A stretch of DNA of 64,000 nucleotides from Nematostella vectensis (taxonomy: Eukaryota; Cnidaria; Anthozoa; Actiniaria; Edwardsiidae): positions 5,475,703-5,539,702 of the forward strand of contig NC_064037.1 of the NCBI RefSeq assembly GCF_932526225.1, written 5' to 3'. Positions 34,701-46,700 of the stretch are shown here, piece after piece. How positions within the stretch are numbered: position 1 is the first letter of the stretch; each line of letters starts with the position of its first letter. The position numbers and the translations under genes are program-made. The notes below the pieces were generated by a model. That model was not told the origin of the DNA, did not search any database, and saw nothing but the letters and a program-made list of their open reading frames with translations.

Positions 34701-37700
34701 GATGAAGATAAGTCTACGATAATAGTACACAGTTGTTTACGGCTAAAAATTCGTTAGAATTTGAAACACCAATGTATGTCTCTTGAAAAAAATATTCTCA
34801 TGAAAACTACTTTAAACAAGATTGAGAGCAGCAAATATACTGCAGTTTGCAGTCGTTTCCGAATTTGAAGCTAACTTTCCATAACAACGCTACGTTAATC
34901 CTGGCAAACTCAATTCCCTTCCATCTGTGCTAGACGTAATTGTCTCTTCAAGTGCTCATTTCGCCCAAAGAGTCCTTCGTGTACAAGCGGGAAAGAGACT
35001 CGAAAGTGCTCGGGAATGTGTGCCCCCCCCCCCCCCCCCCCCCCCCACCACCACCACCACCAGCTATCACCTATGCCAGGAGTCGGCTCTAAGCATTTTC
35101 AGTACTACGACAACGTCGAAACTCTCGATAGCGCAGAGTGCGGAGAGCTTTCCCGCGCTCGCTACAGCCATCCTCGTCATCACGGTGCTAATCTCCGTGT
35201 TTTCCATCCTGGGAAAACCATCATCGTCGCTACCGTCTTCACACATTATCAGCTCCGAGTTCCGGCGAATTTCATTCTCGTGAATCTCGCGCTGAGCGAC
35301 CTCACGACGGGTGTTTTTGTGCAAACCTACTTTGTCTACTTGGTAGGACGCTCACTCTCTGGCGTCGAGGACTTCTGCCTGGATGTGGGAGACGTCATCG
35401 TCCTTCTTGCAGGCACGACCACTTTCGTGTGTACCCTAACAACCCTGTTTCTCGCCACTGTGGATCGCCTGATTGCTTTCGAGCTGCATATGCGCTATAA
35501 CACCTTGGTCACGATGAAGCGTGTTAAGCTAGCACTCGGGCTCTGTTGGGCTGTCAGTATTAGAATAAGTATTGTCTACAGGATCTCCGAGAATCACCTC
35601 CGCTATCTCTTCTTCGTCTTCCTCCTCTTCCTATTCCTTGGTATGCTAGGTATGAACTTGAAGGCTTTCCATACCGCATATCGCCACAGAAACGCAATCA
35701 ACGCACAGAGGCGGGGCTTGAGAAAGCAGCACGCAGCAGAAAGGAATTCAAGGCAGTGATTACAGTCTTCATCGTGCTGGTGACACTAACAGCGACGTGT
35801 CTTCCACGCTCGGTGATGACGTACGTGATACGGAGCATGCACAAGGAAGGCGCGGAATCGCCGCAAACGAGTGTGTTGGGTCTGTTATCCATGCTGGTGT
35901 TGCTGGGACCGTGTATCAACCCTCTGGTTTACATCTTTCGAAGCAAGAGGCTGAGACGTTACGTGGACAAGCGACTCGCTGGACGATTTCTTGAGACGAT
36001 CTTAGAAGGATGCTGAGGCAAAACGCGAACAAGCGACTCGCTAAGAGATTCCTTGAGGCGTGCGTAGAGTTCTGTATTCCAAGAGCTGAAGACACAATGG
36101 CCCGCCATTGAAGCCGATAAACAACTATTTTCAACTGAAATCTTGAATTTTATCTGTCTGTTTGACTATGGCGCGCAAATGGTTACCGTGCTCGCGAGAT
36201 AGGAGAATGCGGCCCGCGCGCATGGAAAAATATAAATGTTATTTATTGGCTGAGTAAGCCGAGTACCGCAGACGGAGACCGATTGTGACCTTTAAAAGTT
36301 GTCGAATACACATTGGAAGCCAGGAATAGAAAAAACTGTACGGCCCGTGCGCACTCTCTGAAAGCCGGTCAGAACACATCTGTTACCCGTCCTTCTAACT
36401 AAAAGTTGTAAATAAAAAAAGGCATCAGGAACAATAACTTTAAATAGAGGTTAGAGAAGTAGAGAAATCGTTCATTAGTTCTGAGACTGTGCCGAATTGC
36501 AGTGCGGAATGGCAATTATCATATATGCAATAGTCCAATATCCATACGTAGTACTGCTAGTCCGCTGCATTGCTAAATATCAATTATCATTATAATATAA
36601 TAATGGTCATTATCATTTTCAAAAAGATATTAGGTTTAGCTTAAAATGCAGTCGCTCTTCGCAAGTCATTATAGAAAAGAGCTATAGTCCAATATCCATA
36701 CTTGGTTTAAATTTTAGATTAAGGGCTTAGAGAAATAGAAAAAGAATAAGTTATTGTTCATGTACTGCTAGCCCACTGCATTACGGCGAGGCTCGGTGTA
36801 ATTTTATCGCTTATCAAATAAACATGACGTTTAGCTTAAGGTCATTATTGAAGTTGTCTTTTGACAATATTTTTAAAATAACTTTTAAAAAATGTGAAGA
36901 TTTTTTGTCTGACAAATGCAGGGACCGATAGAGGAATTCACCACCCAGAGGGGAACCAATACATAAAACACACATCATCTAAGTACGAACAGAGGAGGGG
37001 GGGGGGGGGGGGGGGGGGGGCGACATATAAACACACAGAATCAACGTACGAAGAGGGGAGGGGGGACCAATATATAAAACACATAATCTAAGTTCGAAGA
37101 GTGGATGGGGTGGGCTATACATAAAACATACAGAATCTGTCAGAAAAGAGTAGGAGGAACAAATATAAAAAACATATAATCTAAGTTCGAATAGGGAAGA
37201 GAAGATCTATATATAAAACATAGATCAAACACGTACAACATACATCATCTATCTAAGTCCGAGGGCTCACCTCAATGCATCGCTCATCAGGGCGTCATCC
37301 AAATCAACCGCAAAAGGCAAATAAAAGGTGCGCACGACCTATGGGTAATAAACTTGACAGTTGATAGCACGTGACACGCACGTGGCAGATGATAGTCTGT
37401 GGCACAATACAACACGTGACACGCACGTGACAGACGATAGTGCGTGACACAGCAAAAACGTGACCGTTGATAGCAGGTGGCACGAAAGCACGCGACAGAT
37501 GATAGTGTGTGACACAGCAACGCGTGACAGATACAATAGTATGTGACAGAAACATCACGTGACACTAGCATGCGTCACGCAATAGACAGACCACACAATA
37601 TGATAACTCTACATTTTATACAGGCTAACTGACAATCAGGAATATTTGTGAATTAGTTTGACCCTAACCTGAAGTATGAATGTTGTAGCAGCTGTAGTTG

Positions 37701-40700
37701 CCTCCTCTTTTGATTGGCACACATTCTCACATATACTAGGAGATAACGGTTACAACACTATATCACACATTTATTAGATTAATGGACATTTTTCTCGTTG
37801 TTGCTGAGGAGTTCACAGGGGAGACGGAGAATAAAGAGGGATATTTTCGCATTTGACTCACTGTTTGTAAAGCTGGTTGAGGAACTCTGGAGTAAGGATC
37901 TTGCTGAGTACACAGATCATGTGATCAGATGGGTCTGCCATTTTGATCACACACTCCACCGGTACCTGAAAAAAAATCCACCAATCACGAAACAGAGAAA
38001 CAGAAGGGAATCACACATAAACTGATGACAGGATGTACAAGCTGCTTCCTGAAAAAGGACTTCTTAGTAAGGTGCTTAGTTGTAATTGAACATACAATCC
38101 CCTAGGGATTTCAATAAACCTTGTAGTAGATGTGGTGGTATGGTGAAGTACAGTGGTTGTATGGTGAAGTACTGTGGTGATATGGTGAAGTGATGTGGTG
38201 GTAGGGTGAAGTACTGTGGAGGAATGGTGAAGTACTGTGGTGGTACGGTGAAGTACTGTGGTGGTACGGTGAAGTACTGTGGTGGTACGGTGAAGTACTG
38301 TGGTGGTACGGTGAAGTACTGTGGTGGTATGGTAAAGTACTGTCCCTGGTGGTATGGTGAAGTACTGTGGTGGTACCGTGAAGTACTGTGGTGGTACGGT
38401 GAAGTACTGTGGTGGTACGGTGAAGTACTGTGGTGGTACCGTGAAGTACTGTGGTGGTATGGTGAAGTACTTCGGTGCAACACTAAAGTACTGTGGTGGT
38501 ATGGTAAAGTACTGTGGTGGTATGGTGAAGTACTGTGAGGGTACGGCGAAGTACTGTGGTGGTATGGTGAAGTACTGTGGTGGTATGGTGAAGTACTGTG
38601 GTGGTACGGCGAAGTACTGTGGTGGTACGGTGAAGTACTGTGGTGGTACGGTGAAGTACTGTGAGGGTACGGTGAAGTACTGTGGTAGTATGGCGAAGTA
38701 CTGTGGTGGTATGGTAAAGTACTGTCGTGGTATGGTGAAGTACTGTGGTGGTATGGTGAAGTACTGTGGTGGTATGGCAAAGTATGCAGCATTGTGGTGT
38801 TCATTGGCGAGGTATTGTGTAGCGTCACTATAGAATAGGGCACAAACTATACTTTAGTGCATGTCTAGCCCACCTCCACCATGAGCCCAAGACTGGATCA
38901 GTAAATTAATCTTATGTTACCTTGGCAAAGAGCTGGTAGCTGAGTTCAGTAACCTCCATGAGGCCATAAAATGACATGACATTCCACTGTACCCTTCCAA
39001 CAGTACTCTCGTCCTCATCAACCACATTCGCCTCAAGATCACTAGATATAGATGATAAAAGATGAAAGATCACTAGATGTAGGTTTCAAAACAATGAGGG
39101 ATCACTAGATATAGAAGAGAGATGTCTAGACAAAGACATAGAAAGTGGAGAGGAGGACAAACCAAGGACAAGAAATCATGGAATTTTTTTTACTGTCTAT
39201 TTAATGTACATTTTAATTTGAAACAAATATCCGCTCCATGTATTAACATTATGGGTATAAACCCAACCTCAACCCCTCCCCTCCGACCACAACACATCTT
39301 TTTTTTACTGTGACGCCTACCTGATAATCATACCAAGATCCCTGGTTATATCAAGAATTCGACACATGCTCTCCCAAACAAGGTTCCATACAGGGTGACC
39401 AAGTATCAGGGCCAGGCTTGAAGTCAGAGAGGTGTAATTCTGAAAAGTAAAAACAAAAGAGCTTACTTTTGCACAAGAAAAATATCAGAAAAGTGTCTTT
39501 AGGAGTTTTTCAGCCATCACACCAAGGCCAAGGGCCTTAATTCCTTGAATAATATGACAAAAAGTACAGAACTGTGACACCAAAAGGCTTTTGGACTTGA
39601 AAAGAATTATCAACAGCATATAATACCTCTGTCAGATGTAAGGATAGCACCGTCATGATCCCATCTAGGTGTCCTCCTGCACCACCAAATAGACCTTGTG
39701 ACTCCGCCTAGCACAGGGGTATAGGGGTATAACATGAGTCGATAATAAAGATACCTGGCATACACAATTATCGATACTATATATAATACGCTAAGGAATG
39801 GACTGTTGACCACCTTTTACGAAAAAACGGCTGAGCTAGAAAACTCCGAAATCATGCCATTTCCACACATTGCCAGAGATATTTTCCTTTACTCTACAAC
39901 ACCTTGGTTATTGTGTTAGGGAACCCTGGGTTTGTGCAATGACTAGTGTTGTATGTGATGTATCTAGAATCTTGATATTTTCCATTATTCTACCCAACAC
40001 CTTGGATATTGTGTTAGACACCTGGGTTTGTGCAGCAATGAGAGCTCTGTGTGACGCATCTAGAAGCTCAGCAGTTTTCCCCTCCACTGCGTCATTGACA
40101 TCAGGTCCCCATACTTGTGCCAACAACGCTGCTGCAAATGTCTGCACAGTGAACTCCTCAGAGGACAGGAAGAGGGACAAGATGCTTTTGGAGGCACCTG
40201 TGACCCTGCAACCACCAGAGATTATACCATTGATTAAATCCAAAAGGCATTTTTGAAATCTATTTTGCCATTGATTGCAGACTTTGCGAAACATTTGTGT
40301 GGGACCACATGACTGCTTTTATGTCACCTTCTTTCTAATTGCCTTATTAGGAACATGTGATTGACATGTCAGAACTATGAACTGTGATTCAACACAAAAG
40401 GAAGTGGGGAATAAATAGTGCACAGAATTCAGAACTACCACATGGTCTCAAGATGAAGAGGTGGGAAAGTGAGTTAAAGGGTATGGCAATAATTTGGTCA
40501 GAAATATGAACAAGGATCAAATCAGTTTGCACCACATAGTAATCATTGTAATTGAAATTTCAAGAACTTTATAAAGCCAACAAATGTTAGAAACTATATT
40601 ATCTGTTAGATCCCTGCTTCACTTACTCCACCGGGACTTCCCCCAAAGCCATGTTTGTATTATAGATGATTTGCATCACGGGACACAGCACCTCAGCCTT

Positions 40701-43700
40701 TGTCTGCTGCCCCTGACCTTGGAGATGTGACGCCATGGCTGCCAACACCTTGTGTTCACCTCCAACATGCATACTGATAGTGGAAAAGAAGAATACAAAT
40801 AGCGTGATAAGGGCCATGTTACATGATGCAATATTTACACCAATTTGCTGAGCAATCTTTGCTGCATTGCGAGTTGCAAGAGAATGACAATTATCTAACA
40901 TCACACTTTTGCATATTTTTTTTTCTGTTGCAAGTTGCAAGAAGAATTGGTTTCTACTTTTCGCAAAATTGTGAGAAGAATGTCCATGTGTATCATGTTT
41001 CTGGAAGCTGCAATTTTTTTATCCGCCATCATTGTATTGCAAGTTGCAAAAAACCATGTGTAAAGTCACACAATCTCATAAAAATAACAATGGAACTAAC
41101 AAATCTTTGAAAGCAAAGTCTTCAATTGGGAAAGTAACACAATTTTATTAAATGTGGCAAAGAAAAATCCTGTAGTTTTAATGACAAGGAGAAAAGACAT
41201 GTAGCTTCTACAACAGGGGGTTTGTTTTAGAAATGTTTCACTCTGATTTCGATTATACATATAGTTGTTACCAAACACTAAACTTTAGCAATATATGCAT
41301 TTGTTCAAATTCATCTTTTTTTTAAAATGCTAGAAATATTTATCAAAGAAAACACAAGAAAACTTTATCAAAGAATGCTTCTACATGAGTTACTAATGAG
41401 TTACTATTATTCGATTATGGCCATACCCTAAAAACTGGTGGTGAAAATTGTATGAGATTTATAAAATCAAAAAAGAGAGAAAGAAAACATAGACTAAAAA
41501 TGTCCATTGCCAGGAGTCTTTTCTGCAGATCACTTGGCTTACCTGAATTCTCTAGATACCAGGCAGAGCTCTGCCACCACGCTCAGTGCAGGCGGCACAG
41601 GCTGCCTGCTTCCTGCGTACTGAAGGAGGACGTCTAGATGCTTTTCATGTGCTTTCTGCAGGAACTTCTTGGCCACCACAGACGCCAGGTTTCGTTTAGC
41701 GGGAGAGTGTGGTGAGGTGCTGGGTGCAAGCAGGGCACAGAGTGTGGATCGAGTCAGGGACTGGAGCTGCTTGGCACGAGACTTGAGAGAATTGGGGTCT
41801 GCTGTTGAGGCTGAAAAGAATCGAGCGTATCCAGAAACGAGCGCTTATAATAATCTTCCCATCCAATAGTTACAATGATGCCCTGGAGAAAGCCGGTCTT
41901 GTCTTGCTTAAAAATAGACGATTTATGCTTTGTCAACAATTCATGAGTTCCCTGTGTGAGGAAAACCCTTTACATTGCCTAGCCACTAGTAGTACTGTCA
42001 AGGGAGTCAACCGGTACAATCTAAGAAGATCTGCTCCCATGAAACCGAAAATATGCAACACTAATCGCTTGTTAAATTTTGTTACTGTTAAGTATCTGTA
42101 TAAGTATGAATGTAGTAATGTTGTAATCGCTTAACTTGTGTGTGTGCTAATTACCTGTAATTCAGTTTCTAACTGCGAGGGGTATTTAATAAACGAATCT
42201 ATCTATCTATCTAAGCTGTATTTATGGTCCTTCTTTGCTAGGACTCTCTTCTTTGCTATCCTAACCCCTGTTTGTAAAGCTAACATATGTTTAACATAAA
42301 TACCTACGATTCAAATAAGCTTGCACTCTTAGAATACATGTGCTGTGACCCATAATTGATAACGAAGATGGCATTTGGCAAACACTTACCCTTGAGTTTT
42401 TGCACCAGTGGCTGATCAAGCGCAAGAGATGAAATGATTGCATCAACACTGGCAATGTCACACATGGCAAGATTGTCATAGAACTCCTCACGAATGGGTC
42501 CTGGATGACAATCAAACGCTTGGCAGAGGGCACCCACACACTTGAAAAGTACGAAACAAAATGTAACAATTTATGAGTATATCGAAATGGTGTTGTTTAA
42601 TAGAAACTCTCATCAGAATTCGTCTTAAAAACAATGGGTGTAACCAAGAGAGAGAGCAAGATATTGTGGTAAAGAAGTGCAGTTTCCAACCTGACCTTGA
42701 AAATGACACCATAAGCTAGGCACGGAGCATGGATCAACACCAATACAGATAAAGAGATAAGACTTCTGTCTTTTTCAATCTGTAAGGGGATTCACAGATC
42801 CTAATCTCATGCCACAAGAACTGGCGGACTTGCCCCTAATCTATAACCTACCAATCACCTTCTCTCCCACAGACCTATGGCTTGAGGTAAGATCATCTAA
42901 AGTCTGGTATCTCATGTCTTGCTACTTCACATCACATAAGATCCATTAACAGTAATAGATCTAGGGGGCTCCAAGGCGGCTGGTGCCCCACCCACCCACC
43001 CTTTTGAAAAATTCCTGGATCCACCCCTGATTAAGACATACCTCTAAACTTGCATCTCTTAGCAGGAATTCTTTATCTTGATCACACCTCAAGAGGGCGG
43101 AAACAACACTACACAGCATCTTACCGCTTTCAGGTAGGCCACAACAATCCACCCTGAAAAGAGATAAACCATTATGTGGCTAAGAGACCAATCACCTTTA
43201 CCAGCCACAATGTATCTTTATTGTGCTTATGAGGCTTTGACAAAGAAGCAATGGAATTGTGAAAGGCAAACGCTGCTCATAACAAATGCTTTCTAATTAT
43301 AATTGAAGATAATGTATTATTGCACACCAATACCTTTCATCTTTCCCTGCTTTCAAGATGCAGTATTTGAGATATGCTGTGACAATACTAAGTAGGTCAA
43401 TAATCACCTGCACAACCCATGGTTGCTAAAACCAACAGAAAATACTATCAAAACTTGCTTGCAATGTGTTACAAGAAATCTTATTGTCTGTTCATCATTG
43501 GTTCGATTCAATTCTTAAAAGTATCACATAGCACAGTACAGATCTGGTGACATGCTACCAGCTTAGATGACATGCTACCTCAGCAAGAGGAGGTTTAGTT
43601 GGGATGTTAGTCATTTTACCTTATTTTGAGAAGGTTTAGTTGGGGTGGTAGTCATGTCCCTTATAATGAGGTTTATTTAGGTGGTAGTTATGTTATCTTT

Positions 43701-46700
43701 TATCAAGAGCAGGTTTAGCCAGGCACCACGGAAAGGGAGGGTCTGCGGGGGGGGGGGGGGGGGTTGAGAGAAACAAGTCAAAAACGATGACTATACTATT
43801 TATTCCTTTTTCGTTTTTCAATATGATAAAAAAATTTTCAATTATAAGCCCCCCAGTTTTCTACATGCTCCGTTGGGGTGGTAGTCATGTTACCTTATAA
43901 AGAGAAGGTTTAGTAATCAGTTGCGTGACAAGATCAGCCATTTTAAGGGGAATACCAAGGGTACTGCAGAACATGGATTTGTCACTTGCAGAGCTGTAGA
44001 AGAAACACCTTTGGTGAGTGTCTATTTATTCTTTTATTTCTATTTATTTGTTGTGTATTCTTTTTACACATAGGGGTGTCATGAAGAATTGCAGTCTTAA
44101 GCTCAGCTACTCCTAATTTTTTTCACTTTTATTGAATGTTATTCAAAATCCTACCCATGCACGAATGCTTATACAGCTGACCTCTGAAGAGGACAAGGTC
44201 AGGAAAATTGGCTACAATATTGAACTTCCATTAAAGTTGCTTTCTCAACTGCCATTTTGCTATTCTAGCATGTATAGAGGGCCAGTTGAAAAACTAACCT
44301 AGTTTTTTTCAAGGAATCATACCTTTTGTTAAGGAGAATGTTCCTTAAGACCCTAAGTACAAGCCGTAGTTTAGATGCACCCTCAATCACTCCATCAAAC
44401 ACTAATGCACAGGCATTGTCCATTGCTGTCCTTGTGTGTTCTACAAAAGCTTCATCATTCATCAGCTTCATGCTTGTCGACTCATTAGCATCTTCTGGGG
44501 AAGGGCTGGCTTCAGTTGCCTCCACAAGGCACTCCCATTCTTCATCACTGTCAAGTTCCTAGAGATAGGCATTTCCAATTTATTGATGACAATCCAATGA
44601 TGATAAATTAACAGGGAAAATGATGCACAGGATTATGATGGACATGGATGTTGATGGACATGAATGATGATGGACATGGATGTTGATGGACATGGATGGT
44701 GATGGACATTGATGTTGATGGATTTGAATGATGATGGACATGGATGATGATGGACATGGATCTTGATGATGGACATTGATGATGATGATGGACATGGATG
44801 ACGATGGACATAGATAATGATTGACATGGATGATGATGGACATGGATGATAATGGATGTAATGGACATGAATGATGATAGACATGGATGACAACGATGAA
44901 CATGGATGGTGATGATGAACATTGATGATGGACATGGATGATTATGGACAAGTTTGATGATGATGGACATGGATGATAATGATGGACATGGATGATGATG
45001 ATGAACATTGATGATGGACATGGATGATCATGGACAAGTTTGATGATGATGGACATGGATGATAATGATGGACATGATGATGATGATGGACATGGATGAT
45101 AATGATGGACATGGATGATGATGATGAACATTAATGATGGACATGGATGATTATGGACAAGTTTGATGATGATGGACATGGATGATGACGATGAACATGG
45201 ATGATGATGATGGACATGGATGATGATGGACAAGTTTGATGATGATGGACATAAATGATAATGATGGACATGGATGATAATGATGGACATGATGATGATG
45301 ATGATGGACATGGATGATGATGGACTAGTTTTACGATGATAAACATTGATAATGATGATGAACATGGATGATGATGGACATGGATTATAAACATGATGAT
45401 GATGGACATGGGTGTAATGGACATTAATGAGGATGGACATGGATGATGATGGACAAGTTTGATGATGATAGACATGGATGATGATTATGGACAAGGATGA
45501 CAATAATAAAAATGGATGATGATGATGGACACGGATGACTATGCACCTGGATGATGATGTACATGGATGACAATGATGAACATGGATGATGATGATAAAC
45601 ATGGATGATGATGATGGACATGGATGATAAACATGATGATGAAGGACATGGGTGTAATGGACATGAATGATGATGGACATGAATGATGATGTACAATGGA
45701 TGATTATGGACAAGTTTGATGATAATGATGGACATGGGTGATGATGGACATGAATGATGATGTACATGGATGATGGACACGGACGACAATGCACCTGGAT
45801 GATGATGATGGACATGGATGATAATGATGATGATGCACCTGGATGATAATGATGGACATTGATTATGGACATGGATGATGATGGACAAGTTTGATGATGA
45901 TGGACATGGATGATGATGATGGACATGGATGATGATGATCAACATGGATGACGATGATGAACATGGATGATGATGGACAAGTTTGATGATGATGGACATG
46001 GATGATGATGATCAACATGGATGATGATGATGGACATAGATGATGATGATGAACATGGATGATGATGGAAAAATTTGATGATGATGAACATGAATGATGA
46101 TGAGGACCATGGATGATTAACGCGGTATATAGAAGAGGAAAGATAACATTATTGGCCATTGTACCTCATTCTCTGCTTGTCCCCCAGTAGTCTCCTGCCT
46201 CCTCTTGGCTGCAGCAGCCAGCACAAGATTAATAACAGACATCTCTCGCTCATAATCATCACTTATCTCATGCCCTGTTCGCTCTCTCTGAGTCTGGTTC
46301 TGTCTGACTTGTTTGCTTTCTTGCTCAACTTCCCAATCATCTGGATCCAAATATAATCAACGCTGACAATAAACTGGGGATGTAAGGGTATAAAATTCCC
46401 AAAAAATATTAATTGAAACATTACAAAACTCACCATCAAGATGTTGTGCAGGCCTCTGCTCTTCTGGCTGCCTTGCTTTTTTCTGTCCATTACTCTGCTT
46501 TCGTCCACATTTCTCTTCCTCTTTGCTTTGCTTTCCTTTGCTCGAAGTTGGCTGCTTTTTCTTGGCATCTGGCTTGCACTCTGCAGTCTTGTCTTTGGTG
46601 TTGTCTGGCTTTTTGTTTCCATCTTTGTTCTGCTTCCCCCCTTCTTGCCGTTGCTGGAGCTTCTTTATCCACGATGGCTTTACCTCTTGGTCTTCTTTAT

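Larger units (their letters stand above)
28714..44558 (-). other. STK36: STK36 exons 13-35: helical-repeat C-terminal region
   Basis: Exons 44558-44323, 43993-43894, 43425-43334, 43153-43042, 42540-42390, 41810-41543, 40773-40627, 40205-40022, 39707-39627, 39439-39321, 39041-38921, 37965-37862, 37735-37669, 37338-37271, 33172-33087, 32991-32918, 31958-31817, 31327-31207, 30650-30590, 29887-29758, 29551-29479, 29287-29191, 28890-28714. The small exon 37735-37669 is needed to restore phase between its neighbours, and its inclusion is supported by that. The last exon ends with a Ser-rich tail and [11 protein letters not shown] before TGA at 28716-28714. Confidence 0.88.

Noticed and set aside
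38076-38843. 255-codon His/Tyr/Ser-rich ORF and the opposite-strand Tyr/Cys/Gly-rich ORF
   Set aside because: Both are translations of the 21-bp minisatellite in STK36 intron 23.
40823-41278. Overlapping short ORFs in an STK36 intron
   Set aside because: They lack splice-flanked coding character and similarity; the sequence is ordinary AT-rich intron.
44580-45926. A 448-codon Ser/Ile/His-rich minus-strand ORF
   Set aside because: It translates the GATGATGGACATG array in STK36 intron 12; low-complexity and flanked by well-defined STK36 exons.
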